From positions 1 through 39,772 of IMG/VR virus record IMGVR_UViG_3300048836_001225: a stretch of 39,772 nucleotides of DNA; one strand, given 5' to 3'. The position numbers and the translations under genes were made by a program. The notes beneath the pieces were generated by a model. That model was not told the DNA's origin. It did no database searches and was given only the letters and a program-made list of their open reading frames with translations. Positions 30,269 to 37,357 of this stretch are shown here, in pieces (positions within the stretch are counted from its first letter, which is position 1; every line of letters starts with the position of its first letter). The stretch comes from a virus.

Positions 30269-31159
30269 TTAGCGGAACACCACTCTGTCCCCGTTCTGTG
30301 CGGCCTTGCGCAATTTCTCGTAGTTTTCCTTGAACGTTTTACTGTCCATGCTTTCCGTGGAGAAATCCAGAGGTTTCACGGTAGCGTCCGTTCCCTGAAC
30401 GCGCATGGGCTTGGTCGCGGGCTGCTGCCGCTGCGGCTGTGCCTGTTGCGTGGGCTGCTGGTAACGCTGCTGCTGCGGCTGATACTGCGGTTGCGCGCCA
30501 TTACTCTGCTCCCAGCGGTCGAATGCGTACTGCAAGCCGAACGCCTGTGCGTCGTTCACGAAAAACTGGTCGATGTGCTCCGGCAGGAATCCTTGCGGAA
30601 TATTTCCTGTCGACACGGCGGATTGCAGCTCTGACGCAAGATCATTGCCCTGCGGCTGATACTGCTTCGCCTGTGGCTGCGCTTGGGGTCGTTGTGCTGC
30701 TCCCTGTTGTGCGTACATGTCCCGATAGAACTTCTTCGGGTCTTTTGCCGCTTCTTCGGCTTTGCGATCTGCGCGCTCGTTTAAGATGCGACGCGCCGCT
30801 TCCTCCTCGGAAACGCCGTTTTGCTCCATGTATTCGCGGAGAAGGAAATCTCCAACCGAATACTGCGCGCTGGACTTGTAGCGGTTTTCAAGCTTCGTCC
30901 GCTCCTGCGTAAGCCGAGCGTTCAATGCTCTGTTGAAGTCCGGCTGGGTCTTGATTTCCGGCTCCTGAACGGCCTGCGCGCCGCCGTTTCGCGTCTGTTG
31001 AGGCTGCTGTGCGCCTTTCGCGCCCTGCGGCTTCTGTTCAGCGGTTGTGTTCGGAGTGAAAAAATCGGATGCCGATACTTCTTTGGGCTGATCTGCGCCG
31101 TTTTCGGCCTGAATGTCCGGCGCTGCGGTTTCCATCGTGAAATTGCTGGGCTGTTCCAT
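30269..31159 (-). CDS. Scaffolding-type protein
   Basis: This 296-residue, hydrophilic, Gln-rich protein has acidic and helical segments (NRALNARLTQERTKLENRYK; GVSEEEAARRILNERADRKA; NYEKLRKAAQNGDRVVFR). Low-complexity Gln/Pro runs lie at about 45-65, 150-170 and 215-250. Its position between portal and capsid, its disorder and its charged helical ends identify it as the probable assembly scaffold. It should be absent from mature heads. Confidence 0.75.
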   Translation of the reverse strand: MEQPSNFTMETAAPDIQAENGADQPKEVSASDFFTPNTTAEQKPQGAKGAQQPQQTRNGGAQAVQEPEIKTQPDFNRALNARLTQERTKLENRYKSSAQYSVGDFLLREYMEQNGVSEEEAARRILNERADRKAEEAAKDPKKFYRDMYAQQGAAQRPQAQPQAKQYQPQGNDLASELQSAVSTGNIPQGFLPEHIDQFFVNDAQAFGLQYAFDRWEQSNGAQPQYQPQQQRYQQPTQQAQPQRQQPATKPMRVQGTDATVKPLDFSTESMDSKTFKENYEKLRKAAQNGDRVVFR

Positions 31160-31274
31160 GTGTTTGCTCCTTTGTGGCTCTCGCCACCGCCCGATTTGCA
31201 GCGCGGGCGCGTCGCTGATATAAAAAATGCGCCTCGCGATTGCCGCGCTGCGCTATCTTCTGTTGTTTTTGCGG
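31160..31274 (-). other. Portal-scaffold intergenic segment
   Basis: This is a 115-base gap without a gene. On the minus strand it contains GC-rich self-complementary stretches (around CGCGGCAATCGCG) followed by ATTTTTTATA, which could be a weak terminator or processing hairpin between the portal and scaffold genes. The ribosome binding site of the scaffold gene (AAAGGAGC) lies at its end. Confidence 0.35.
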
Positions 31275-33074
31275 CTATTGTGCCGCTTGTCCTTGCGCCA
31301 AAAGCGAATCAGACTGTGAAAGCGACTTCCTGTATCGCTCCGTCTTCTGCTTTTCCTCCGAAAGCTGTTGACCAAGCATCGCCGCTTGCTGCTGCGCCAT
31401 TAAAAGCCCCTGTTTTTGCGCTCTCGCAAGATTTTCAAGCAACAATTCCTTCTCGTTGCCGTCCATCTGCAAGCCCTCAAGCATTTGCATCGGGTCAACA
31501 GGCGCTCCGGCTGCCGCAAGCGTTTTCATCATTTCCATCCACGTTGTATTGTGCTGGATCATGGAATACTGCGTCTGACGTGCCGTTCGAATCGTGACGT
31601 ACCGTTCAATTGGAATGCCGTCTTCCATCCACTGTTTGAGGCTTCGGCTGTCAAACGGGTACGCTTTCTTGACACCGTTGTAGGTGATCCCGATTTGCCG
31701 CTGTTGCATATCGCATCCGCGCATCGTTTCAATGAGCATGCGAATCGCTTCTTGGAACGCCGAGTGAATCGAGCGCCCTTCCATGCGGCTGCGCTTCGTA
31801 GCCATCTCCTGCAAGGCAGTAATCGCGCCCGTGGCGGTAACACCGCCTCCGGCCTGTCCGCGCGTCATGTCGTTCGCGCCGCTCTCCTGCTTGATCATGT
31901 TTCTAAGGTCGGCCATGTAAGCGAAAACGTGCGACGGTAAAGGCTGCGTTTCTTGCCACTGCGCCACGGCTTGCGGGTTTCCAGTTACCGGGATGACCTC
32001 GTTTGCGTAGTCTCTTATATCGTCCAAAGAATCTATCGTGTCACGCTGCACCAAAAGGCGAGGTCTGGATGCTCTGTAGGCGTTGAGCAGGATAATCTGC
32101 TCCATCTTGTCTGAATATCGGTTTGCCTCTTTGAACAGATCGACAATACCGAATCCGAGCGGGTTGCCTTTGAGCCGATAAAGCCGCCCGACAACGAACG
32201 GGTATTTTCCGTGCTCGTAATATCCGTCAGGGCTTTCGTCGCTGATCGCGCTGTTGAACAGGATTTGACCGCCCGCCATAAGCACAAAGTGAATCCTGTA
32301 CCGCTCCGCTTTCGCGTCGTACATACGAATCCATGCTTCAACCAACCTCACGAACTGGCGCTTGTTCGGAATCATCGTGTTCCCGTACTCGTCGTGTTCT
32401 TCGGACAGCATGTCGGAATCCCCGCCGATGAACTGCGCAAAATCAGGGTATCTCTGCCAGAACCAATCCCGCGGCATACGCTCAAACTTGAAGATCGCGC
32501 GTCCGTCCTGAATATTCGGGCTTTGCGGGTCGCACATCCAGTTTTTGTTCGAAACGTGCCGGATATACGTTCCGCCTACATTGTCCATATCAGGGTCATA
32601 CCCGACTTCAAGCGGAGACCACCCGTCTACGAGCAAATCGAGCGTGAAGGAATCGTATTCGCCCGCCCATCCGCAAGCATCCAAATCCTGCCAGATCGCG
32701 CGGGTCAACACTTTCGACAGAATGTCCAATCCGTCCAGTTCGATATCCGGCTCAATGACCGCTGTCGGAAAGTCCTCGGACAGATCCGCTTTCAAGTTTT
32801 CGATGGTTGACGTGATGATTGGGGTGCTTGGCTTCGGCGCGTTTTCCGTTGTTCCGCTTGTGTCCGTCATGCCCTTCCAGTGATCACCGCGGTACATGGC
32901 CGCATTGTCGTCGATGCGCTCCCACTCTTTCTTGAAATCGTCCGCGTACTCCTTAAACAGCGTCATCAGCGGTTCGGCAAGCTCTTTGCATTTCCCCGGT
33001 GTAGGCACGCAGTTCGGCAAAGCATCCCAAATCTGCTGCATCGTCGATTTATTGCTTACGGTAACAGTTGCCAT
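31275..33074 (-). CDS. Portal protein
   Basis: This 599-residue protein lies directly after terL. Podovirus-type portal features include MTLFKEYADDFKKEWERIDD, MYRGDHWKGM, WSPLEVGYDPDMDNV, LEQ-type helices and the long stem helix near DKMEQIILLNAYRASRPRLL. A MARGQAGGGVTATGAITALQ-like turn (here MTRGQAGGGVTATGAITALQ) precedes a coiled C-terminus (EKELLLENLARAQKQGLLMA). A dodecameric ring at the vertex is expected, with the C-terminal helices possibly forming a barrel. Confidence 0.88.
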   Translation of the reverse strand: MATVTVSNKSTMQQIWDALPNCVPTPGKCKELAEPLMTLFKEYADDFKKEWERIDDNAAMYRGDHWKGMTDTSGTTENAPKPSTPIITSTIENLKADLSEDFPTAVIEPDIELDGLDILSKVLTRAIWQDLDACGWAGEYDSFTLDLLVDGWSPLEVGYDPDMDNVGGTYIRHVSNKNWMCDPQSPNIQDGRAIFKFERMPRDWFWQRYPDFAQFIGGDSDMLSEEHDEYGNTMIPNKRQFVRLVEAWIRMYDAKAERYRIHFVLMAGGQILFNSAISDESPDGYYEHGKYPFVVGRLYRLKGNPLGFGIVDLFKEANRYSDKMEQIILLNAYRASRPRLLVQRDTIDSLDDIRDYANEVIPVTGNPQAVAQWQETQPLPSHVFAYMADLRNMIKQESGANDMTRGQAGGGVTATGAITALQEMATKRSRMEGRSIHSAFQEAIRMLIETMRGCDMQQRQIGITYNGVKKAYPFDSRSLKQWMEDGIPIERYVTIRTARQTQYSMIQHNTTWMEMMKTLAAAGAPVDPMQMLEGLQMDGNEKELLLENLARAQKQGLLMAQQQAAMLGQQLSEEKQKTERYRKSLSQSDSLLAQGQAAQ

Positions 33075-33088
33075 ATTGCGTACTCACC

Positions 33089-34486
33089 TCATTTCAGGTT
33101 GTAAAAACTAGTTGAACGCGGAACGCTCCTGCGCTGGTTGAATGGGTCAATGTATATGTCTCCCTGCTGTTGTGGTATCTGTCGAACCGTCTTTGGGGAA
33201 GGTCTTGACATCAGCCCGTATCTCAACGCCTCCAGCGCATGGTCTTCGCAATGCCCAGAAACGTCTTCGATGTTGTTTTCGTCAACCGTCGCGTTCGGAA
33301 ACGTCCGAATCAGGTTGTGACAATTCTCCATGATCCGCAACCACGGTTCACCGTCCGGCGCAATTGCAAGATTTTCTCTCACGCGCTGCCAACCGATCAC
33401 GCGGCTGTTGTCTGCCTTTAAAACTGGAATCCCGTTCCGCATCAGCACTTCCGCGATATTCTCGCCGCCGCTGATATCTTTCATCCCTCGGCGCTGCCAT
33501 GCATCCGGCGATAGATACGTTCCTGATATCTGCTCGTCCGAACCTGTCATCTGCCTTACAAGCCGCGCATAGTCCGACGAGTTCATTTCCCTCGCATACA
33601 GTTCCCTGTACACGTAAATGTGCCGATCCGGCGATACTGCAAACCACAACGTGCACCACGGGTCGTTATAGCCCCAGTCCATTGCCCTGAACTTTCGCCA
33701 TTCTGTCGGGATAAGCATCTCCGGCACAACGTGCAAATCGCGTCGGAAGTCCGAAAAATACTGTCCAAGAACAACGTCCCAATCGCCTTCGAGGTACGCC
33801 CTTCTCAAATGCTCCGGCAACCCCGCCAGCGACTTAACGTAATCAGGGTCAACGTGCGGATTATCATTCAGCTTTGCTCGGATGAACACGTAATCGTCCG
33901 GGTTCTCCGGCAATATTTCCATGCCCTCAAACATGATCGGTTCTTGTATGAAATTCCGATCAACGAAAAGGCGCTTGATGTACTCATGCCCTACGCCGCC
34001 CGGGTTGCACGTATAGTAGCAGCGAGGCTTGAAATCCTTTCGCGATGTACGGTTGCTCGTCGCAATTTTCCGCATCTGCATTTCGGTGAAGTTCGTCGCT
34101 TCCTCGAACCCGATGACTTCGTATTCCTGCCCCTGATACTGCATCCAATCGTCTTCGGAATCGCAATACCCAAGCTTGATGTAGCTGCCGTTCGGAAACG
34201 TGAAAATCCGCTCGTCCTTGCTGTACGTCGCAATCCCCGTTGGCACTAATTCCTCAATCAGCGGCTTGATATGATTGCCAAGCAGTTCAGGAAACGACCG
34301 CCTCAAAAGCAGCATCCGAATCCCGCCGTATGGTGCAATCCCCAACCCGACCATCTTCCGACGCATTGCCCAGCTTTTCCCGCCTCCGCGAGCGCCTCCA
34401 TATGCGGTGTGCCGCGCGGTGCTTGCAAAAAACTCTCGCTGCTTCTCTGTTGGCTTACCTTGCAGCTTCGCTATCGCGTCGGTCAT
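33089..34486 (-). CDS. terL: Terminase large subunit
   Basis: This 465-residue protein has an N-terminal ATPase: Walker A GGARGGGKS (residues 30-38), Walker B EVIGFEEATNF and coupling motif CYYTCNPGG. The C-terminal RNase-H-like nuclease has the first Asp in FRAMDWGYNDPWCTLW and the last acidic residue in GHCEDHALEALRYGL. It packages DNA into the prohead through the portal and cuts it. The complete nuclease contrasts with the shortened ATPase at 5726-6412. GGAG lies upstream of the start. Confidence 0.95.
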   Translation of the reverse strand: MTDAIAKLQGKPTEKQREFFASTARHTAYGGARGGGKSWAMRRKMVGLGIAPYGGIRMLLLRRSFPELLGNHIKPLIEELVPTGIATYSKDERIFTFPNGSYIKLGYCDSEDDWMQYQGQEYEVIGFEEATNFTEMQMRKIATSNRTSRKDFKPRCYYTCNPGGVGHEYIKRLFVDRNFIQEPIMFEGMEILPENPDDYVFIRAKLNDNPHVDPDYVKSLAGLPEHLRRAYLEGDWDVVLGQYFSDFRRDLHVVPEMLIPTEWRKFRAMDWGYNDPWCTLWFAVSPDRHIYVYRELYAREMNSSDYARLVRQMTGSDEQISGTYLSPDAWQRRGMKDISGGENIAEVLMRNGIPVLKADNSRVIGWQRVRENLAIAPDGEPWLRIMENCHNLIRTFPNATVDENNIEDVSGHCEDHALEALRYGLMSRPSPKTVRQIPQQQGDIYIDPFNQRRSVPRSTSFYNLK

Positions 34487-34504
34487 AAATTCTCCGTCTT
34501 CCAG

Positions 34505-34672
34505 CTACTCAATCTGCTCATGCTCTGTCTCACGCTTGCAAACGTAGCAGTATGCGTGTTTAATGTGCCCGACGTTAGTATGACGTTTCGCTTTCGTCAT
34601 AACCGTCTTAACTCCGCACTCGCTGCACTTGAATAACCGCGTTTGAACCGTTCTCTGGTCTCGCTTATTCAC
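34505..34672 (-). CDS. Small zinc-ribbon protein upstream of terL
   Basis: This is a 55-residue frame from GTG 34672 to TAG 34505: VNKRDQRTVQTRLFKCSECG, then a basic middle (TKAKRHTNVGHIKHAYCYVC) and KRETEHEQIE. Two CxxC pairs and a GHIKH motif form a zinc ribbon found next to terminase genes in related phages. GGAG precedes the start, and the stop lies 18 bases before the terL ATG. A link with packaging is suggested only by position. Confidence 0.7.
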   Translation of the reverse strand: MNKRDQRTVQTRLFKCSECGVKTVMTKAKRHTNVGHIKHAYCYVCKRETEHEQIE

Positions 34673-34711
34673 GCCCTACTCCGTTTTGACGTCCGGCGCA
34701 ATAGGATTGTT

Positions 34712-34984
34712 TCAGCGCGTCGTTCTGAACGTTTCGATTGTTTTCCAATCATCGAGAAGGTACGCTACGGATTCAACAGGAAGGTAAGTTGTCGTTCCGT
34801 GGATTTCTGTAAAAATAAGCGTCGTTCGAACATCGTTGATGCCAAACCGCTCAATTTCCGCATGCATGCTCTTCGTAACGTCTGGATCGTCCAGAATTTT
34901 GATGTAATCCCACGCTTCGGCGCGCTCTTTTCTGTTTCCGATTTCGTCAAACGGTGTCCTGAAAATTTTCAAAACCAATGCCAT
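34712..34984 (-). CDS. Hypothetical late protein
   Basis: This 90-residue protein (MALVLKIFRTPFDEIGNRKE, WDYIKILDDPDVTKSMHAEI, TLIFTEIHGTTTYLPVESVA) has a mixed alpha/beta composition and no cysteines. It lies between terS and terL in the late operon. The ribosome binding site is weak (ACAGGT). The role is not recognised. Confidence 0.5.
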   Translation of the reverse strand: MALVLKIFRTPFDEIGNRKERAEAWDYIKILDDPDVTKSMHAEIERFGINDVRTTLIFTEIHGTTTYLPVESVAYLLDDWKTIETFRTTR

Positions 34985-35211
34985 GTCTTTTTACCTGTCT
35001 TTCTTTCTGTCTGTTTATTTCCAAGCTCTCGCTTTGGATTCTGTAGTTGTGTTTGTAGTGGTACGTTATAGTATCTGACACCCACGCCCGGGGCGCGCAT
35101 GGTACCGCCCGGGTTTCGATTCAGATTCGCGCCCAATCGAAAACTCCACCCCCTATACAAAAAAACAAGGCTGGCATTTCAACCGAGGGAATCCGGGGTT
35201 GAAATGGCTGG
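34985..35211 (-). other. Gene-free gap after terS with two strong hairpins
   Basis: No convincing gene is seen. CATTTCAACC (35175-35184) and GGTTGAAATG (35197-35206) form a perfect 10-bp stem just after the terS stop. A U-rich run follows on the minus strand only nine bases later, so any termination would be partial. A second, GC-rich imperfect palindrome covers 35087-35113 (CCCGGGGCG with CGCCCGGG). One or both may serve as processing, attenuation or packaging signals. Confidence 0.5.
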
Positions 35212-35823
35212 CTATGTGAATAACTCGCCTATCTCTTTGGGCGTGTAACCCACAATCTCCACCTTGCGCGTGTTATCCTGCTCCACTTTGGCAGCAATGC
35301 CGAGACGCGAGAGGCGCAGCTGTACAACCTTGCTGTCGATCATGCCCGAATCTGCCGCGTCGGTGATCTCCTCGATGATTCGAAGTCTCACGCGCGCGAG
35401 AGCCGCACGGATTTGTTTCTGTGCCTCCTCATACTCCTTATCAGCATCTAAAGAGCTATCTATATCGCTCTTATCCGTAGATGTGCTAGATACGCTAGAA
35501 CGATCTAGAGAGACCGTATCTTGAGTGGTATCACCATCTAGAGCTAGATCGCTACTAAGAGATACGCTCTCACTCTCTCCGTAGGTTCTCTCTCTCTCGT
35601 AGCTATCTGTGGCTTCGGAGATCAGGCGCATGAGATGGCCGTAAGAGATGCCAAGAGCGAGTGCAAGACCCTCTGTAGACGGCCATTTGCCGTATGTGTG
35701 CATTGCGCCGGATTTGAGAGTAACCATGTTTTCTTCACGGCTCTGCTTGCAGTCATCCAGGTATTTCTGACAAATGCGCTCAACCTCGGCTGGATCGGTG
35801 TATTTCGGTGGTCTCGTCCTCAT
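35212..35823 (-). CDS. terS: Terminase small subunit
   Basis: This 203-residue protein (start MRTRPPKYTDPAEVERICQK) is followed by a helix-turn-helix-like segment (PSTEGLALALGISYGHLMRL) typical of small terminases that recognise the packaging site. A Ser/Asp-rich linker (about 85-135) and a C-terminal helical oligomerisation region (QKQIRAALARVRLRIIEEIT) follow. The ATG at 35823 has AAAGGAGATG upstream. A longer frame reaching 35982 is rejected because it would cross a terminator hairpin and the promoter. The linker DNA holds a repeat cluster at 35486-35568. Confidence 0.8.
   Translation of the reverse strand: MRTRPPKYTDPAEVERICQKYLDDCKQSREENMVTLKSGAMHTYGKWPSTEGLALALGISYGHLMRLISEATDSYERERTYGESESVSLSSDLALDGDTTQDTVSLDRSSVSSTSTDKSDIDSSLDADKEYEEAQKQIRAALARVRLRIIEEITDAADSGMIDSKVVQLRLSRLGIAAKVEQDNTRKVEIVGYTPKEIGELFT
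35486..35568. repeat. CTAGA repeat cluster inside terS, candidate pac site
   Basis: CTAGA occurs at 35486, 35495, 35505, 35538 and 35544. The last two lie in a palindrome ATCTAG-AG-CTAGAT (35536-35549). AGATACGCT is repeated at 35488-35496 and 35560-35568. The cluster coincides with the low-complexity linker of TerS. In headful phages such as P22 the packaging-start site lies within the small terminase gene, so this is a candidate pac. No experimental support can be seen. Confidence 0.4.
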
Positions 35824-35871
35824 ACCGTCCTGTTCATCTCCTTTCGCTCTCTCTCGTACTTTTAAGCAATA

Positions 35872-35932
35872 AAAAACACACCGTAGTTCTCTAGCTCTCG
35901 TGAAAGAGCTATAGACGGTGTGTCTATTTGCG
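35872..35932 (-). terminator. Strong terminator hairpin in the late-operon leader
   Basis: On the minus strand ACACACCGT pairs with ACGGTGTGT (outer 9 bp), and an inner stem TAGCTCT/AGAGCTA pairs around a short loop. A TTTTTT run follows immediately. It stands between the predicted late promoter (35978-36007) and terS (start 35823), so late transcripts must pass through it. This is the layout of lambda PR'-tR' under Q control. Confidence 0.75.
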
Positions 35933-35977
35933 GAGGCATCGTTTACGAAGCTCTTAACTCCGTAACTCCACGGTGTG

Positions 35978-36007
35978 AACATAACACAATACTGGTGGCG
36001 TTGTCAC
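35978..36007 (-). promoter_or_regulatory. Predicted late promoter
   Basis: On the minus strand GTGACA (36007-36002) and TATGTT (35983-35978) are 18 bases apart, and a TG precedes the -10 as in extended promoters. The expected start near 35971 lies about 40 bases before the leader terminator. The weak -10 and long spacer suggest dependence on an activator. Confidence 0.5.
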
Positions 36008-36021
36008 TGCTGAAGCAAACG

Positions 36022-36050
36022 CGGTTTGTATCGGTTTGTATCGGTTTGTG
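36022..36050. repeat. Three 10-bp direct repeats upstream of the late promoter
   Basis: CGGTTTGTAT at 36022-36031 and 36032-36041 is followed by CGGTTTGTG at 36042-36050. The unit repeats once per helical turn, lying about 50 to 80 bases upstream of the late start site. Same-face repeats suit an activator binding in series. They also lie upstream of the opposite promoter at 36131. Confidence 0.6.
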
Positions 36051-36130
36051 TGTGTCTGCGTATGTTGTTCATAAAAAGTTCACAAATCATCAGAGGCTCT
36101 TCTATATAACACGATTTGAAATATTTTTGC

Positions 36131-36159
36131 TTGACAACTTCACTTCGTGTTGATATTCT
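36131..36159 (+). promoter_or_regulatory. Strong rightward promoter of the right arm
   Basis: TTGACA at 36131-36136 and TATTCT at 36154-36159 are 17 bases apart with TG before the -10 (TGATATTCT). It is close to a perfect extended SigA promoter and drives the operon that starts at 36211. Its strength without an obvious overlapping operator suggests expression also in the lysogen. Confidence 0.75.
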
Positions 36160-36210
36160 GAACACAGAACGAAATACACCGTTCGAAATTTCAAAGGAGG
36201 GCAAGACCCC

Positions 36211-37113
36211 ATGACGTACTACGAAATCAACGAAGATGCAGCCAGACGCGCGAAAGACATGAACAGCTACTTTGGTTACACCGAAGGATCCGCGACCGCG
36301 AGCTATCGCCGCTATGTTGACGAAGCCGCAGAGCTCGCCGAGAGGTGCAAGAAATCAGTCGATCCGATGTATCACGAACAGATCGACGCGCTACTTGACC
36401 ATTTTGCAAAGCGGCTCGCGGATAACCTGAATAACGCAAACGCAATTGATGCGCGTGTTCCGTCCGTGATGATCGCGGGCCCGGCAAACTTCCCCGTTCG
36501 GGCGAAGGAGAAGCAGAACGCGGCGCGGGACAAGAACATGCAGGAGTATCAAGAAACCCGCGCGATGCTCGACAAAATGCGCGGAATCGGTCATGGCGGC
36601 ATTCAGTCCGACGACCCGAAAGCGGTCGAAAAGATCCGCGAGAAAATCTGCGTTGCGGAAGTGATGCAAGAGCACATGAAGATCGTCAACGCTTACTACC
36701 GTAAGCACAAGACGCTCGAAGGCTGCGACGCGCTCAACGACAAAGAAATCCGCGATCTAACCGCAAGTATGGCGCGAGACTGGCGCGCCGATCCTGTCCC
36801 TTTTGAATCATACGAGCTCACCAACAACAATGCGAACATCCGCCGCATGAAAGAACGTCTTGCAACGCTCGAAAAAGCCAAGAACACGGAAACCAAAGAG
36901 CAGGATGTGAAAGGCATTCGCGTAGTCGAAAATACCGACGCAATGCGGCTGCAGCTTTTCTTTCCCGGCAAACCTGACGAGGCGACGCGCTCAATTTTGA
37001 AATCAAACGGTTTTCTGTGGGCTCCTTCGGTCGGAGCATGGCAACGTCAGTTGACCTCGAACGGGCGCTACGCTTGCAAACAAGTTCTTGCAAAGATTGG
37101 AGAACAGGCATGA
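36211..37113 (+). CDS. Conserved mobile-element protein of unknown function
   Basis: This 300-residue protein begins MTYYEINEDAARRAKDMNSY. It has helical segments (YRRYVDEAAELAERCKKSVD; EQIDALLDHFAKRLADNLNN) and ARVPSVMIAGPANFPVRAKE. A C-terminal module has RLQLFFPGKPDEATRSILKS and GFLWAPSVGAWQRQLTSNGR. Proteins of this composition occur widely on conjugative elements and phages of Firmicutes. The C-terminal FxW-x-P...AWQR part is the most recognisable. AAAGGAGG precedes the start. The function is unknown. Confidence 0.7.
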   Translation: MTYYEINEDAARRAKDMNSYFGYTEGSATASYRRYVDEAAELAERCKKSVDPMYHEQIDALLDHFAKRLADNLNNANAIDARVPSVMIAGPANFPVRAKEKQNAARDKNMQEYQETRAMLDKMRGIGHGGIQSDDPKAVEKIREKICVAEVMQEHMKIVNAYYRKHKTLEGCDALNDKEIRDLTASMARDWRADPVPFESYELTNNNANIRRMKERLATLEKAKNTETKEQDVKGIRVVENTDAMRLQLFFPGKPDEATRSILKSNGFLWAPSVGAWQRQLTSNGRYACKQVLAKIGEQA

Positions 37114-37205
37114 ACGACCATTCCGGCGCGCTGGCAATACTGGCAATCGCGATTGAAGCGATAGGGCTGATGGTGTGCCTCGCTTACATCGCAGGGATCA
37201 TTTGA
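37110..37205 (+). CDS. 31-residue membrane micro-protein
   Basis: An ATGA overlap (37110-37113) with the preceding gene starts a 31-codon frame: MNDHSGALAILAIAIEAIGL then MVCLAYIAGII. Nearly all of it is one hydrophobic helix. GGAGAACAGG precedes the ATG. Coupling and composition make a real micro-protein likely. The role is unknown. Confidence 0.5.
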   Translation: MNDHSGALAILAIAIEAIGLMVCLAYIAGII

Positions 37206-37282
37206 CCGTCCGCAGCTTTTACCCGCTCTGTACGGGCGGGTAGCGGGTGCAGACAGCACCAGGAAGAGAGGTCGAGAACCCT
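37206..37282 (+). promoter_or_regulatory. Gap with GC-rich hairpin before the recombinase operon
   Basis: ACCCGCT pairs with AGCGGGT (about 37220-37247) and an alternative CCCGC/GCGGG pairing exists in the same stretch, so two mutually exclusive folds are possible. No U-tract follows. It lies just upstream of the micro-gene at 37283, so it could control its translation. Confidence 0.35.
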
Positions 37283-37357
37283 ATGAAACACATCTTTGAA
37301 CGCCTCGCTATCGCGATCTGGATAGCGCGGAAATCAGCAATGAGGGCAAGGGCATGA
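37283..37357 (+). CDS. Possible 24-residue leader peptide coupled to the recombinase
   Basis: ATG 37283 with GAGAGG upstream opens MKHIFERLAIAIWIARKSAM and RARA, ending in TGA that overlaps the recombinase start (ATGA, 37354-37357). The peptide is amphipathic and basic. It may be a translational leader that controls recombinase expression rather than a functional product. Confidence 0.4.
   Translation: MKHIFERLAIAIWIARKSAMRARA

Noticed and set aside
29049-30272. Long plus-strand frame opposite the capsid gene
   Set aside because: It is Arg-rich, lacks a ribosome binding site and mirrors a clear N4-gp56 capsid gene. It is a codon-bias shadow.
34969-35160. Small minus-strand protein in the terS-terL gap
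   Set aside because: The start codon is poor, there is no ribosome binding site and the sequence is low in character; the gap is better described by its palindromes.
35824-35982. N-terminal extension of TerS
   Set aside because: The extension would cross the leader terminator and the predicted late promoter, has no TerS-like residues, and the ATG at 35823 has a strong ribosome binding site.
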